64,000 nucleotides of DNA, taken from NCBI RefSeq assembly GCF_913064665.1, contig NZ_CAJYBT010000005.1, positions 1-64,000 of the forward strand, written 5' to 3'. This document shows positions 45,799-54,786 of the stretch, piece by piece. How positions within the stretch are numbered: position 1 is the first letter of the stretch; the number at the start of each line of letters is the position of its first letter. Origin of the DNA: an uncultured Thioclava sp. GTDB lineage: Bacteria; Pseudomonadota; Alphaproteobacteria; Rhodobacterales; Rhodobacteraceae. The notes under the pieces are model-generated. The model saw nothing but the letters and a program-made list of their open reading frames with translations, searched no databases and was not told where the DNA came from. The position numbers were made by a program, and so were the translations under genes.

Positions 45799-46743
45799 TC
45801 AGCGCCAGTCGAAAAAGCCGGTCGGGGCTTGGGCCAGCAATCGCCGCGCCAGATCGTCACCCAGGGCCGCGCCCTCGGAAATCAACGCGCGCCCCTCGCC
45901 CGAGATCGCCTCAGAGCCATCAGGGCGCAGGATTTCCCCACGCAGCCACAGCTCGTCGCCCTCGATGATGGCAAGCCCGGCAATCGGGGTTTCGCAAGAC
46001 CCGTCCAGCGTGGCAAGATAGGCGCGCTCAGCAGCCAGACGTTGCGCGGTGGGCAGATGGTGGATCGGGGCCAGCAGCGCCTCGCAGCGCGCATCAGCCA
46101 CGCGCCGCTCAATGCCGATTGCACCTTGCGCCACGGCAGGCAGCATATCCTCGGGGTCAATCGCGGATTTCGCGACCTCGACCATACCCAGACGGGTCAA
46201 CCCCGCCATCGCGAGAAACGTCGCTTCGGCCACGCCCTCTTGCAGCTTTTTCAACCGGGTCTGCACATTGCCGCGAAACTCAACCAGCTTCAGATCGGGG
46301 CGGCGATAGGCCAGCTGCGCGCGCCGCCGCAGGCTGGACGAGCCGACAACTGCACCCTCGGGCAGCGCCGCGATCCCGGCGTGGTTGAGACTGACGAACG
46401 CATCGCGCACATCTTCGCGCGGCAAATAGCAATTCAGGATCAACCCCTCGGGCTGCTCGGTGGGCATATCCTTCATCGAATGCACGGCGATATCGATGCG
46501 GCCATCGACCATCGCCTCTTCGATTTCCTTGGTGAACAGGCCCTTGCCGCCGATCTCTTTCAGCGGCTTATCCGCATCAATCAACGCGCGATCATCGCCC
46601 GTAGTCTTGATCACCACGACCTCAAAGGCGGCCTCGGGGAGATCATGAGCCGCCATCAGGCGCGCACGCGTTTCATAGGCCTGCGCGAGCGCCAAAGGCG
46701 AGCCGCGCGTGCCGATCTTGAGCGGGGATTTCGCATCGGGCAT
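45799..46743 (-). CDS. hemC: Hydroxymethylbilane synthase
   Basis: A 314-residue porphobilinogen deaminase that builds the linear tetrapyrrole in haem and bacteriochlorophyll synthesis. KIGTRGSPLALAQ opens the protein, VHSMKDMPTE is the active-site loop, and Cys250 in DGSCETPIAG would anchor the dipyrromethane cofactor. Three ATGs compete (46752, 46749, 46743). The GGGGGA site is too close to the first two, so 46743 is preferred. Divergent from hemE, the usual Rhodobacteraceae arrangement. Confidence 0.95.
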   Translation of the reverse strand: MPDAKSPLKIGTRGSPLALAQAYETRARLMAAHDLPEAAFEVVVIKTTGDDRALIDADKPLKEIGGKGLFTKEIEEAMVDGRIDIAVHSMKDMPTEQPEGLILNCYLPREDVRDAFVSLNHAGIAALPEGAVVGSSSLRRRAQLAYRRPDLKLVEFRGNVQTRLKKLQEGVAEATFLAMAGLTRLGMVEVAKSAIDPEDMLPAVAQGAIGIERRVADARCEALLAPIHHLPTAQRLAAERAYLATLDGSCETPIAGLAIIEGDELWLRGEILRPDGSEAISGEGRALISEGAALGDDLARRLLAQAPTGFFDWR

Positions 46744-46848
46744 CTGCATCATTCCCCCGGCTTACCCGCGACAGATGGCCCGCGCAAGACGGCGCGCGCT
46801 TGACATGTCGCCACAGGTCGCGATGAAAGAGGCAAAGAGGAGATGCAC

Positions 46849-47880
46849 ATGGCTGAGAAAACGATCCTGCGGGCGCTGAATGGTGAAGTACTGCCGACCC
46901 CCCCGGTCTGGATGATGCGGCAAGCCGGGCGCTACCTGCCCGAATATCGCGCTACCCGCGCACAGGCCGGCGATTTCCTGTCGCTGTGTTATAATCCTGA
47001 ACTCGCCGCCGAGGTCACCTTGCAGCCGATCCGGCGCTACGGCTTTGACGCGGCGATCCTGTTTGCCGATATCTTGTTGCTTCCTCAGGCACTTGGCGCA
47101 GATCTGTGGTTTGTCACCGGCGAGGGGCCGCGCCTAAGCACGACCACCACACCCGCCGATTTCGCCAAGCTGAAAACCAAAGACGACATTCACGACACGC
47201 TTGCCCCGATCTATGAAACCGTCGGCATTCTCAGCCGTGAATTGCCCAACGAGACCACGCTGATCGGCTTTGCGGGCGCGCCGTGGACGGTGGCGACCTA
47301 CATGATCGCCGGACAGGGCACCAAGGATCAGGGCCCCGCTCATGCGCTGAAAACGCAAGATCGCGAAACTTTTTCAAAAATCATCGACCTGCTGACCGTT
47401 TCAACAATCGAATACCTGTCCAAACAGGTCGAGGCCGGGGCCGAGGTGGTCAAGCTGTTTGATTCATGGGCTGGCAGCCTCAAGGGCGACGATTTCCAGG
47501 ATTTCGCGGTTGAACCAACGCGCAAGATCATCGCCGAGCTCAAGGCGCGCTTTCCGCAATTGCCCGTGATCGCCTTCCCGCGTGAGGCGGGTGAGGGCTA
47601 CATCGGCTTTCACGAAAAGACCGGCGCCGATTGCGTGGCGCTCGATAATTCGATCACGCCGGAATGGGGCGCGGCCAATGTGCAAATCGCGGGCTGCGTG
47701 CAGGGCAATCTTGCGCCCCATCACATGGTCACGGGCGGTCAGGCGCTGGTAGATGAGACCCGCCATGTCGTCGAGGCGTTCAAGAACGGGCCGCATATCT
47801 TCAACCTTGGCCATGGTATCACGCCCGATGCCGATCCCGAAAACGTGGCGCTGATGGTCGAGACGATCCGCAACGGCTGA
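46849..47880 (+). CDS. hemE: Uroporphyrinogen decarboxylase
   Basis: A 343-residue HemE that decarboxylates uroporphyrinogen III to coproporphyrinogen III. The signature [17 protein letters not shown] begins near residue 18, and [13 protein letters not shown] follows. AGAGGAG lies 6 bases before the ATG at 46849, so this start is preferred to the ATG at 46843. A TTGACA lies at 46800-46805 but no good -10 follows, so I do not assign a promoter. Confidence 0.96.
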   Translation: MAEKTILRALNGEVLPTPPVWMMRQAGRYLPEYRATRAQAGDFLSLCYNPELAAEVTLQPIRRYGFDAAILFADILLLPQALGADLWFVTGEGPRLSTTTTPADFAKLKTKDDIHDTLAPIYETVGILSRELPNETTLIGFAGAPWTVATYMIAGQGTKDQGPAHALKTQDRETFSKIIDLLTVSTIEYLSKQVEAGAEVVKLFDSWAGSLKGDDFQDFAVEPTRKIIAELKARFPQLPVIAFPREAGEGYIGFHEKTGADCVALDNSITPEWGAANVQIAGCVQGNLAPHHMVTGGQALVDETRHVVEAFKNGPHIFNLGHGITPDADPENVALMVETIRNG

Positions 47881-47886
47881 GGCGCG

Positions 47887-48465
47887 TCAGCGTTCCAGAA
47901 ACACCAGCGCGATCGAGGCCACCAACAGCCCCGCCATCAGCCAATTGAACGCTCTCAGCCGCGGCCCCGTGCCAAGCCAGTGGCTGAGAGTTTGCCCCAA
48001 CGCCGTCCAGATCGACACCGCGATCAGGTCGACAACCACGAACACCGCGCCCATCAGCAGCCCGCCCAAACTGCCGTAAATCGTGGCCGCGCCAAGCGAC
48101 ATCACCCAAGCCTTTGGGTTCACCCATTGAAACGCCGCCGCCTGTAAAAACGTGAACGGGCGCGTGTTCCCGCCCTGCCCCGGCGCGCCTGCATGCGCGA
48201 TTTTCCACGCCAGCCATAGCATGTAAATCGCAGCCAACACCGTCAGCACATTATGCAGCGCAGGCATGCGGATAAACACCTCGCCAAGCCCCAGCGCGAT
48301 CAGCACCACCATCAGCCCATGGCCAAGCGCGATCCCCAGCAAATGCGGCACCGTGCGGCGAAACCCAAAGGTCGCGCCCGAACTCATCACCATGATATTA
48401 TTCGGCCCCGGCGTGCCTGCAGCGACACAGGCAAAACCGAGCAGCGATAAAAAGAGTTGTGACAT
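47887..48465 (-). CDS. LysE-family amino-acid exporter
   Basis: A 192-residue translocator with six hydrophobic segments. The N-terminal AAGTPGPNNIMVM and the AFQWVNPKAWVM stretch are family hallmarks (RhtB/LysE). The exported solute is unknown. It lies tail to tail with hemE with a 6-base gap. Confidence 0.88.
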   Translation of the reverse strand: MSQLFLSLLGFACVAAGTPGPNNIMVMSSGATFGFRRTVPHLLGIALGHGLMVVLIALGLGEVFIRMPALHNVLTVLAAIYMLWLAWKIAHAGAPGQGGNTRPFTFLQAAAFQWVNPKAWVMSLGAATIYGSLGGLLMGAVFVVVDLIAVSIWTALGQTLSHWLGTGPRLRAFNWLMAGLLVASIALVFLER

Positions 48466-48517
48466 GACATTTCCATCTCGCGGCGAAACTCAGCGATCAT
48501 CAAGACGCTCTCGCGCC

Positions 48518-48577
48518 CCTTCGCCAGTGCCAAAATATCCCGGGGGAAGGCCCGTGGCCGAGGGCGGCGCCCCCGAC
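48518..48577 (-). repeat. Dispersed palindromic repeat, diverged copy on the minus strand
   Basis: Read on the minus strand: CGGGGGC, a GC-rich inner stem (GCCGCCCTCGGCCACGGGCC), CCCCCG, then GGATATTTTGGCACTGGCGAAGG. The outer arms are CGGGGG (48541-48546) and CCCCCG (48570-48575). It is downstream of the leftward ABC operon ending at 48800, consistent with a terminator role. Confidence 0.6.
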
Positions 48578-48591
48578 CAGACTGTTGTTCA

Positions 48592-48732
48592 TTGCGCGCC
48601 CCGCACAATCTCGATCCGACCTATCGACGGATCTGCGGGACAAAGCAGATCGCGGGGCTGAATGTGAGCATCGGGGGGCTCTTTCGCCCGCATTTCGCCA
48701 AAGCCTACAGCCGTTTGGCGCAAGACGATTGA
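48592..48732 (+). other. Unassigned open frame, possible gene remnant
   Basis: An open frame without an ATG encodes APHNLDPTYRRICGTKQ, IAGLNVSIGGLFRPHFAK and AYSRLAQDD before a TGA. The composition looks protein-like, but there is no ribosome-binding site or start codon other than TTG, and the 5' side runs into the diverged repeat. It may be the 3' end of a lost gene. I do not recognise the family. Confidence 0.25.
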
Positions 48733-48799
48733 GCGGTCACGCGGAAGTCAAGCGATGCCCTCCGCCGACGACTTGGGTGACAAAGCCCCCCTTAAAACC

Positions 48800-49861
48800 C
48801 TAATCCGTCAGCACCAGCAGGTCACGCTCGGCCAAGCTTAGCTCGACCGCCTCACCGATGTGCGGCGGCGGCGTGTCGGGGGTGTTGAACGTATCCAGCG
48901 AGATCAGCGTGCCGCCAACATCGACCCGCATGCGGATCGTCGAGCCAAGGAAATGAACCTCGGCAAGTCGCCCAGCAAGGATCGTGTCGCGCCCTTCTTT
49001 GCGGCCCAAAGAGACAACTTCGGGACGCAGCGCGAGGTTGATGGTCTCCCCCGTCGTGGCCCCAGCCAACGGACGGTTAAGCGCGATTGGCGTTTCGCCC
49101 ACCGTCACCCGACCCGTCTTGGCATCAACGACGGTGGCCGAAAGCGTGTTCAACGTGCCAACGAATTGCGCCACAAACCGGGTCGTGGGGTGGTTGTAAA
49201 TCTCGAACGGCGCGCCGGTCTGTTCGGCCACACCGCCATTCATCACCACCACGCGATCCGACATCGACAGCGCCTCTTCCTGATCGTGGGTGACGAAGAT
49301 CGTGGTGATACCCAGCTCGCGCTGAATTTCGCGGATTTCGTCACGCAAGCTGACCCGGATCTTGGCGTCCAGCGCCGAGAGCGGTTCGTCCAGCAGCAGC
49401 ACGCGTGGCTGCACGGCCAGCGCCCGGGCCAGCGCGACCCGCTGTTGCTGCCCGCCCGACAGCTGGAACGGATAGCGGTTGCCCAGCTTGGGCAGGCCGA
49501 TCAGGCGCAGCATTTCATCCACGCGGGCCTTGATCTCGGATTTCGGGCGGCCCGCCACGCGCATGCCAAAGCCCACATTCTGCGCCACCGTCAGGTTGGG
49601 AAACAGCGCGTAGGACTGGAAGACCATGCCGATATTGCGCTGGTTCGGGCGCAGATGCGTGACATCCTGACCGTCAATGCTGATCGCCCCGGACGAGGTC
49701 GTCTCAAACCCCGCGACCATGCGCAGCACGGTCGTCTTGCCGCAGCCCGATGGGCCCAGAAGCGAGACGAACTCCCCCTGATCAATGGCCAGATTGAAAT
49801 CCTTCACCACACGGTTGGTGCCAAAGAATTTTTCAAGATGCTCAATGTTGAGAAAGGCCAT
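48800..49861 (-). CDS. ABC transporter ATP-binding protein (PotA/FbpC type)
   Basis: A 353-residue importer ATPase. Walker [10 protein letters not shown] (about residue 37), signature [15 protein letters not shown], Walker [12 protein letters not shown], switch His in FVTHDQEEA. The C-terminal TOBE domain (from about residue 270) is typical of polyamine, iron or thiamine type importers. It is the last gene of the SBP-permease-permease-ATPase operon. Confidence 0.92.
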   Translation of the reverse strand: MAFLNIEHLEKFFGTNRVVKDFNLAIDQGEFVSLLGPSGCGKTTVLRMVAGFETTSSGAISIDGQDVTHLRPNQRNIGMVFQSYALFPNLTVAQNVGFGMRVAGRPKSEIKARVDEMLRLIGLPKLGNRYPFQLSGGQQQRVALARALAVQPRVLLLDEPLSALDAKIRVSLRDEIREIQRELGITTIFVTHDQEEALSMSDRVVVMNGGVAEQTGAPFEIYNHPTTRFVAQFVGTLNTLSATVVDAKTGRVTVGETPIALNRPLAGATTGETINLALRPEVVSLGRKEGRDTILAGRLAEVHFLGSTIRMRVDVGGTLISLDTFNTPDTPPPHIGEAVELSLAERDLLVLTD

Positions 49862-49864
49862 GAG

Positions 49865-50653
49865 TTACCGTTGTGCTTTCGTATGTTTCGAAAATCGTGT
49901 GACAAGCTGGATCAGCCCCATGCAGATCCATGTGATTGAGAAGGCAATCACCGCCAGCGCCGCAGGCTCATAGGCCTTGTTGGCACCGACAAGCTGCATA
50001 TACGGCCCAAAGGCGGGCCGATTGAGCAGCGAAGCGAGAACAAATTCGCCGATGACGATGGCGAAGGTGATGAAGGCCCCCGACAGCACCGCGATCAAGA
50101 CATTGGGCAGGATCAACCGCGCAAGGATCGTGATCCAGCCCGCGCCAAGACTTTGCGCGGCTTCGGTCAGCGTCGCCACATCCAGCGTGCGCAGCCCCGT
50201 ATCCACCGCGCGATACATGTAGGGCAATGACAGCGTCGTATAGCCCAGCAGCAGCAGGATATTGGTGCCCGTCAGAGTTCCCGTCAGCGGCAGGAAGGAA
50301 GAGGTGTTGTAAAGCCGGATATAGCCAAAGACGATGACAATCGGCGGGATCACCAGCGGCAACAGGGTGATGAATTCAACCACCGGGCGCAGACGCGGCA
50401 GCTTGAGGCGCACCCAATAGGCCGTGGGCACCACGATCAGTGCGCCGACGAAGATGGTGAAGATTGCCATCACGATTGAATAGCTGAACGTCTCGCGGAA
50501 TTGCGGATCGCTAAGCACCGAGCGGTAGGCATCCAGCGAATATTCACCCCGGCGCGCGCGTAGCGAAAATTCCAGCGTGCCGATCAGGGGCAGCGCGAAA
50601 TAGGTGAAGCCGAAGATCAGCGCGATGATGGACCAGAACCGTTGCACTCTCAT
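49865..50653 (-). CDS. ABC transporter permease 2 (PotC type)
   Basis: A 262-residue inner-membrane permease with six helices and the coupling motif EAAQSLGAGWITILARLILP. The ATG at 50653 gives a 4-base ATGA overlap with the upstream permease and has GAGAGGTGGG as ribosome-binding site; a GTG at 50662 is possible but less likely. The ATPase gene follows after 3 bases. Confidence 0.9.
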   Translation of the reverse strand: MRVQRFWSIIALIFGFTYFALPLIGTLEFSLRARRGEYSLDAYRSVLSDPQFRETFSYSIVMAIFTIFVGALIVVPTAYWVRLKLPRLRPVVEFITLLPLVIPPIVIVFGYIRLYNTSSFLPLTGTLTGTNILLLLGYTTLSLPYMYRAVDTGLRTLDVATLTEAAQSLGAGWITILARLILPNVLIAVLSGAFITFAIVIGEFVLASLLNRPAFGPYMQLVGANKAYEPAALAVIAFSITWICMGLIQLVTRFSKHTKAQR

Positions 50654-51519
50654 TTCACCCACCTCTCAGACCGAACCCGCAACCAGACATAGACGAAATT
50701 CGCGATCCCCGTGATAACGATCATCCCGAACGCCAAGGCATAACCAAGATGGGGGTCTTGCAACACGTCGCCGCGAATCTGCGCATACAGCATGATTGGC
50801 ACGATCGACAGCGACGATCCCGTCAGCGCGTAAGCCGTGGCCACAGCCCCGAAACTATTGGCAAACAGCAACGCCAGCGTGCCCAGCAGCGAGGGCCACA
50901 AGATCGGCAGCGCGACGATGCGCCAATATTGAAAGCCGCTGGCGCCCAGAATCGAGGCGGCCTCTTTCCACTCGCGCTTAAGCCCGTCGAGTGCAGGCGT
51001 GATGATCAGGATCATCAGCGGGATCTGGAAGAACAAATAGGTGATCGTGAGCCCGAAAAAGCTAAGCAGATTGAAGCCATGGGCATAAATATTAAAGCCG
51101 AACCATTGCTTGAGAACCACCGTCACCAGCCCCAGCCGACCCAACGTCGCGAGGAACGCAAAGGCAAGCGGCACGCCAGCAAAGTTCGAGGCCACCCCCG
51201 AAAACGTCATGATCGGTCCGCGCAGCCAGTTCGGCATGCCCCCGAGGGTGACGGCGGCAGCCATGGCAAAGCCGATCAGGCAGCCAAAGAAGGCCGTCGC
51301 CAGACTGATCTTGATCGAAATCCAGTAGGAGGCGAGGATCGAGGGCTGAAACAGGTTCACAAGATTGGCGAAGGTAAACCCGCCATCAGACGATCTGAAT
51401 GCGCCGATCACGATATACATCGTGGGCATGATCAAAAACAGGACGGCAAAGGCCGTGAACGGCACCATTCCGACCCATGTTAGCGGCAACCGGCGTCGCG
51501 AGGCGAGGGTGTCAGCCAT
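50650..51519 (-). CDS. ABC transporter permease 1 (PotB type)
   Basis: A 289-residue six-helix permease with coupling loop EAASILGASGFQYWRIVALP. It forms a heterodimer with permease 2. It follows the binding-protein gene, separated by a 74-base gap containing a hairpin. Confidence 0.9.
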   Translation of the reverse strand: MADTLASRRRLPLTWVGMVPFTAFAVLFLIMPTMYIVIGAFRSSDGGFTFANLVNLFQPSILASYWISIKISLATAFFGCLIGFAMAAAVTLGGMPNWLRGPIMTFSGVASNFAGVPLAFAFLATLGRLGLVTVVLKQWFGFNIYAHGFNLLSFFGLTITYLFFQIPLMILIITPALDGLKREWKEAASILGASGFQYWRIVALPILWPSLLGTLALLFANSFGAVATAYALTGSSLSIVPIMLYAQIRGDVLQDPHLGYALAFGMIVITGIANFVYVWLRVRSERWVK

Positions 51520-51545
51520 ATAGTGGTATCTTTCGAATCAAAGTG

Positions 51546-51577
51546 ACCCGCCCCGCGCCGGATGGCACGGGGCGGGT
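51546..51577 (-). terminator. Intercistronic hairpin between binding protein and permease genes
   Basis: ACCCGCCCCG and CGGGGCGGGT (51546-51555 and 51568-51577) form a perfect 10-bp stem with a 12-base loop, without a T-run. In such operons a stem here typically protects the binding-protein mRNA or partly terminates transcription, so that binding protein is made in excess. Confidence 0.65.
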
Positions 51578-51593
51578 TATTACGCTCAACGCC

Positions 51594-52700
51594 TTACTGG
51601 ACGTTAGAGCCGACGACGCTGTCCCAACCAGAGGTCACGACTTCCTTGTTCGCGGCCTGCTCATCAAGCGTCGGGAAGATCGCTTTGGCATAGCCCTCAG
51701 CGGGGGGCATCGCGTCCAGCATCTCTTGGGGAACCTTGCCGTTTTTGGCCAGATCGTTGAAGCGGATCGGGTGGCAATAGCCTTTCAGCCAGCCCAGCTG
51801 TCCTGCGTCGGAATAAAGATATTCCATCCACAGTTTCGCAGCATTGGGATGGGGCGCATAGGCCGAGATCGCCTGCACATAGACGCCAGCGACCACACCC
51901 GTTTGCGGCACAACCACGTCGACCGGCGGGTTGCCCTTCAGCGTGTCACGCCCTGCCAGCGCGTTGTAATCCCACTCGATCACGATCGGCGTTGCGCCTT
52001 GGGCCAGCGTACCGGTTTTGCCGATGACGGGCACGAAATTGCCGTTCTTGTTCATCTCGGCAAAATATTTCAGACCGGCATCGCCCGAGGCTTTGCCCGG
52101 TGCGCCACCTGCAGACACACCTGCGGCCAGAACACCCAGGATCGCCTGGTTCGAAGCGCGCGGATCGCCTGCCAGTGCAACCGAATTAGCGTATTCGGGC
52201 TTGAGCAGATCGGCCCAGTCCTGCGGTACGTTGTCCACGAGGTCTTTGTTCACAGCGAAGGACAGCACGCCGTAGTAATCGCCATACCAGTAGCCGTCAG
52301 CATCCTTGGCGCTGTCGGGGATCGTGTCCCAGGTCGACACTTTATAGGGCTGGATCAGCCCCTCATCCTTGGCGGCAGGACCAAAGGACAGACCCACGTC
52401 GATCACGTCGGGCGCTTGCGGGCCTTTGTTATCTTTGTTGGCGCGGATCGCCTGAACTTCGTCGGCCGAGCCCGCATCGGGGTTCAGCTCGTTCACGGTG
52501 ATGCCGGGATACTTGGCCTTGAAGCCATCGATCACGCCCGCGTAGTTGCACCAGGAATGGGGCAGCGCGATCGTCGTCAAGCTGCCTTCCTTTTTCGCCG
52601 CAGCGTAGAGCGCATCAAGACTATCAGCCGATGCGATGCTCGCGCTGGCGGCAAAAGCCACCACGCTTGCGCTCAGAGCAAGTCGGATTTTAGACGTCAT
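51594..52700 (-). CDS. ABC transporter periplasmic substrate-binding protein
   Basis: A 368-residue binding protein with a signal peptide cleaved after ASA near residue 25. The mature N-terminus (DSLDALYAAAKKEGSLTT) and later YGVLSFAVNKDLV fit the type II binding proteins of the iron/polyamine/2-aminoethylphosphonate superfamily. The ligand is unknown: no row of Tyr residues typical of ferric-binding proteins stands out. GGGGAGAAG precedes the ATG. It is the first gene of the operon. Confidence 0.88.
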   Translation of the reverse strand: MTSKIRLALSASVVAFAASASIASADSLDALYAAAKKEGSLTTIALPHSWCNYAGVIDGFKAKYPGITVNELNPDAGSADEVQAIRANKDNKGPQAPDVIDVGLSFGPAAKDEGLIQPYKVSTWDTIPDSAKDADGYWYGDYYGVLSFAVNKDLVDNVPQDWADLLKPEYANSVALAGDPRASNQAILGVLAAGVSAGGAPGKASGDAGLKYFAEMNKNGNFVPVIGKTGTLAQGATPIVIEWDYNALAGRDTLKGNPPVDVVVPQTGVVAGVYVQAISAYAPHPNAAKLWMEYLYSDAGQLGWLKGYCHPIRFNDLAKNGKVPQEMLDAMPPAEGYAKAIFPTLDEQAANKEVVTSGWDSVVGSNVQ

Positions 52701-53084
52701 GTCAGGTCTTCTCCCCAGTTGTTGATCGGGCCCCCGGTCAGCATCGCCGCCGGTGTCTCGCCCGAAGATATTGATCGCACGCGCAGCGATATTCGTTTTT
52801 ACGTCAGGTTTCAGCCCAATCGCGACACGCGCGGATCACAAGCACATGAGCCACTAAGGGCGTCATGTGAAAGTCGTGTGACAGATGCTTCGCAATTCGC
52901 GCCGCCAAAGCAACACTTTTTTTTGACACTGCCAAATTTTGAACAGATCGCGACGGCAGTTTTCGCCAAATGGTTGAGTGACTTAGATTTTTCTCGGCCC
53001 CAAACGGGTCGATTCGGCGCATGAACCAACGGCACAGCGAAACTGAGGCGCTAAAGCTGCCTCAGTTTCGCTACGCGCGCGCCC
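52701..53084. other. Gap between the ABC operon and the TPS genes
   Basis: A 384-base gap. On the minus strand its right part follows tpsB and its left part must hold the promoter of the ABC operon. A T8 run lies near 52916-52924, and a hairpin lies at 53038-53070. Short open frames here lack coding character. I see no riboswitch signature. Confidence 0.45.
53038..53070 (-). terminator. Hairpin downstream of tpsB
   Basis: CGAAACTGAGGC (53038-53049) and GCCTCAGTTTCG (53059-53070) form a perfect 12-bp stem with a 9-base loop, 14 bases past the tpsB stop. There is no strong T-run, so termination is inferred from position. Confidence 0.6.
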
Positions 53085-54776
53085 TTAAAATGCGGCAACC
53101 GTTAGGCGGGTATAAACTGTCGCGGGAGATTGGTTCGCCACAACCTGACGGAGTGGGAAGCCAACCCCAACCTCGAGTTTGGCATTTGGGGTCAGAGGAT
53201 AGGCAAGGCCTGCACCTGCCGAGGCGAAGAAGACGCTTTTGGGGAATGTCGAATACACAGACCCGGCATCCACAAATCCGTACACATCGAGCCCCTTTGC
53301 CAAACCCTTTATATCAAGTGACTTATGCAACTCGAACTGGGCGTAATAGCCGCTGTCGCCGGACGATGCGTCACTTGGAAAGCCGCGCACGGTCGTCGGT
53401 CCGCCGACCTGAAACAAGAGATCGCCCGGAACAAGCTTGGTATCGGTATATTGCCAAGCGCCGTTGGTGATCAGAACGATCCCGTTCTTGAACTGGTACG
53501 AACCGTTGAAAGAGCCGGTGAACAGAGAGATGTTACGCTTGAGCGGCGCGAGATGATCATTGGTCAAAGCGCGCGATACCTGAGGCGAAATCGAGAATGC
53601 CAGCCGGTCTTTATTGTAGCTGGCGTTGAGCGTCAGCGAGTATTCCTTGGTCGTGGAATCCACCAGCGGCGTCGCGTTCGAGAAGGATTTCGACGTTCCA
53701 TACGAGGCCCCGCCAATCGCGAAAAGCGACCATGTCGGTGAAATATACAGCGGCTGGTTTAGCGTCGCGCCAAGCGAACCCGAACGCCCCGAGATGTTAA
53801 GCGGCTGAGTCGGCCCGCTGATCACGTTAATCGTTGAGCGACTGAACGTCAGGCCCAGACGCGTCCCAATGGGCGTGATCGGCGCATCATATGACAGCGT
53901 GCCAGAGTCACTGCCCTCGGCATGCGTGCCATAGGCAAGAAAATTATCGTCGGGCGTCAGCAAGCTGTAGCGGTGATAGAAAATCCCCAGCTCGGTCTTG
54001 CCCGTCGAAGGCACGCCCTGATTATCAACGAAGAACGACAGTTGGTTTTTCTGCGGCTCGATCAGCTGCAGCGCTACATCGGTGGTGCCAAAATCAGCCC
54101 CCGGCTGGAGCGACATGCGCAGCTGCGCATCATAAACCTTGTTGAAACGCGTGATGTCCTTGGCGGCAGCGGGCACATCCACGGTGTTTTCGCCCCGCGT
54201 CAGCCGCACCCGTTGCAAGATGAAATCTGCCGGCACCTGCTGGGCCCCGTTCACCGCGACCGTGGCAAGTTTGCCCTCGACGAGTTGCACCTTGAGCAAG
54301 CCGCGATCAAGCGTTTGCGGCGGCAGCACAGCGCTTGCCGTCACGATCCCCATGCGCGTGTAAAGGTCGTTAACGTCTTGAACAAGGTGCTGAATCTGCG
54401 AGAAATCGACCCGTTTGCCAACATATTTGACAAGGATCGGGTCCAGATCCGCCTGCGTCAGAAAGTCCGATCCGGGGGTGAATTCGACCTTGCTCAGCAA
54501 GACCGTCGGACCACCGGGCGGAACCATCTGACCCCGCGCTGCGGCTGGGCTGATGACCACAGGCCCCGACAAAGGCGTCGTCGCGCTGAGTGCTTGTACA
54601 CGGCGCTCATTTTGTTGCTCGATCGTCGTCGCCGGGTTGATCGCTTGCGCCTCTACCGCAGCGACCGATTGCATCAGTGCCAGCGACCCAATCAAGCCCG
54701 CCGCACCGAAATCAACCAAACGAGATCTGCGGTGCCTGCCTGCCTTATGTTGTGCTCTCACCGCGCCGCTCCCCAT
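53085..54776 (-). CDS. TpsB-type outer-membrane transporter (ShlB/FhaC/HecB family)
   Basis: A 563-residue Omp85-superfamily pore that secretes its TpsA partner. A signal peptide (about residues 24-45) precedes an N-terminal linker, then POTRA-type domains (FTPGSDFLTQADLDPIL near residue 95 and following) and a 16-stranded barrel. The barrel has the VRGF motif of the L6 loop (about residue 462), and the protein ends in Phe, as outer-membrane barrels do. The ATG at 54776 follows the tpsA stop by 10 bases. The gene order A-B is the reverse of the more common B-A. Confidence 0.9.
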   Translation of the reverse strand: MGSGAVRAQHKAGRHRRSRLVDFGAAGLIGSLALMQSVAAVEAQAINPATTIEQQNERRVQALSATTPLSGPVVISPAAARGQMVPPGGPTVLLSKVEFTPGSDFLTQADLDPILVKYVGKRVDFSQIQHLVQDVNDLYTRMGIVTASAVLPPQTLDRGLLKVQLVEGKLATVAVNGAQQVPADFILQRVRLTRGENTVDVPAAAKDITRFNKVYDAQLRMSLQPGADFGTTDVALQLIEPQKNQLSFFVDNQGVPSTGKTELGIFYHRYSLLTPDDNFLAYGTHAEGSDSGTLSYDAPITPIGTRLGLTFSRSTINVISGPTQPLNISGRSGSLGATLNQPLYISPTWSLFAIGGASYGTSKSFSNATPLVDSTTKEYSLTLNASYNKDRLAFSISPQVSRALTNDHLAPLKRNISLFTGSFNGSYQFKNGIVLITNGAWQYTDTKLVPGDLLFQVGGPTTVRGFPSDASSGDSGYYAQFELHKSLDIKGLAKGLDVYGFVDAGSVYSTFPKSVFFASAGAGLAYPLTPNAKLEVGVGFPLRQVVANQSPATVYTRLTVAAF

Positions 54777-54786
54777 TCTTGTTTGA

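Larger units (their letters stand above)
48466..48799. other. Gene-poor gap between lysE-like gene and ABC operon
   Basis: A 334-base gap. It contains the diverged palindromic repeat (48518-48577), the unassigned open frame (48592-48732) and, on the minus strand, the upstream region of the LysE-family gene. Nothing else is convincing. Confidence 0.5.

Noticed and set aside
46800-46830. TTGACATGTCGCCACA as an Fnr, PpsR or strong sigma-70 site for hemE
   Set aside because: TTGACA is perfect, but no acceptable -10 follows at 16-18 bases, and neither the Fnr dyad (TTGAT-N4-ATCAA) nor the PpsR pattern (TGT-N12-ACA) is met.
52701-52900. A riboswitch upstream of the ABC transporter operon
   Set aside because: I looked for thiamine (CTGAGA-type), cobalamin and other conserved boxes on the minus strand and found none.
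52804-53022. A 72-residue leftward open frame in the ABC/TPS gap
   Set aside because: No ribosome-binding site, no motif and no coding bias; the region is more simply a promoter and terminator gap.
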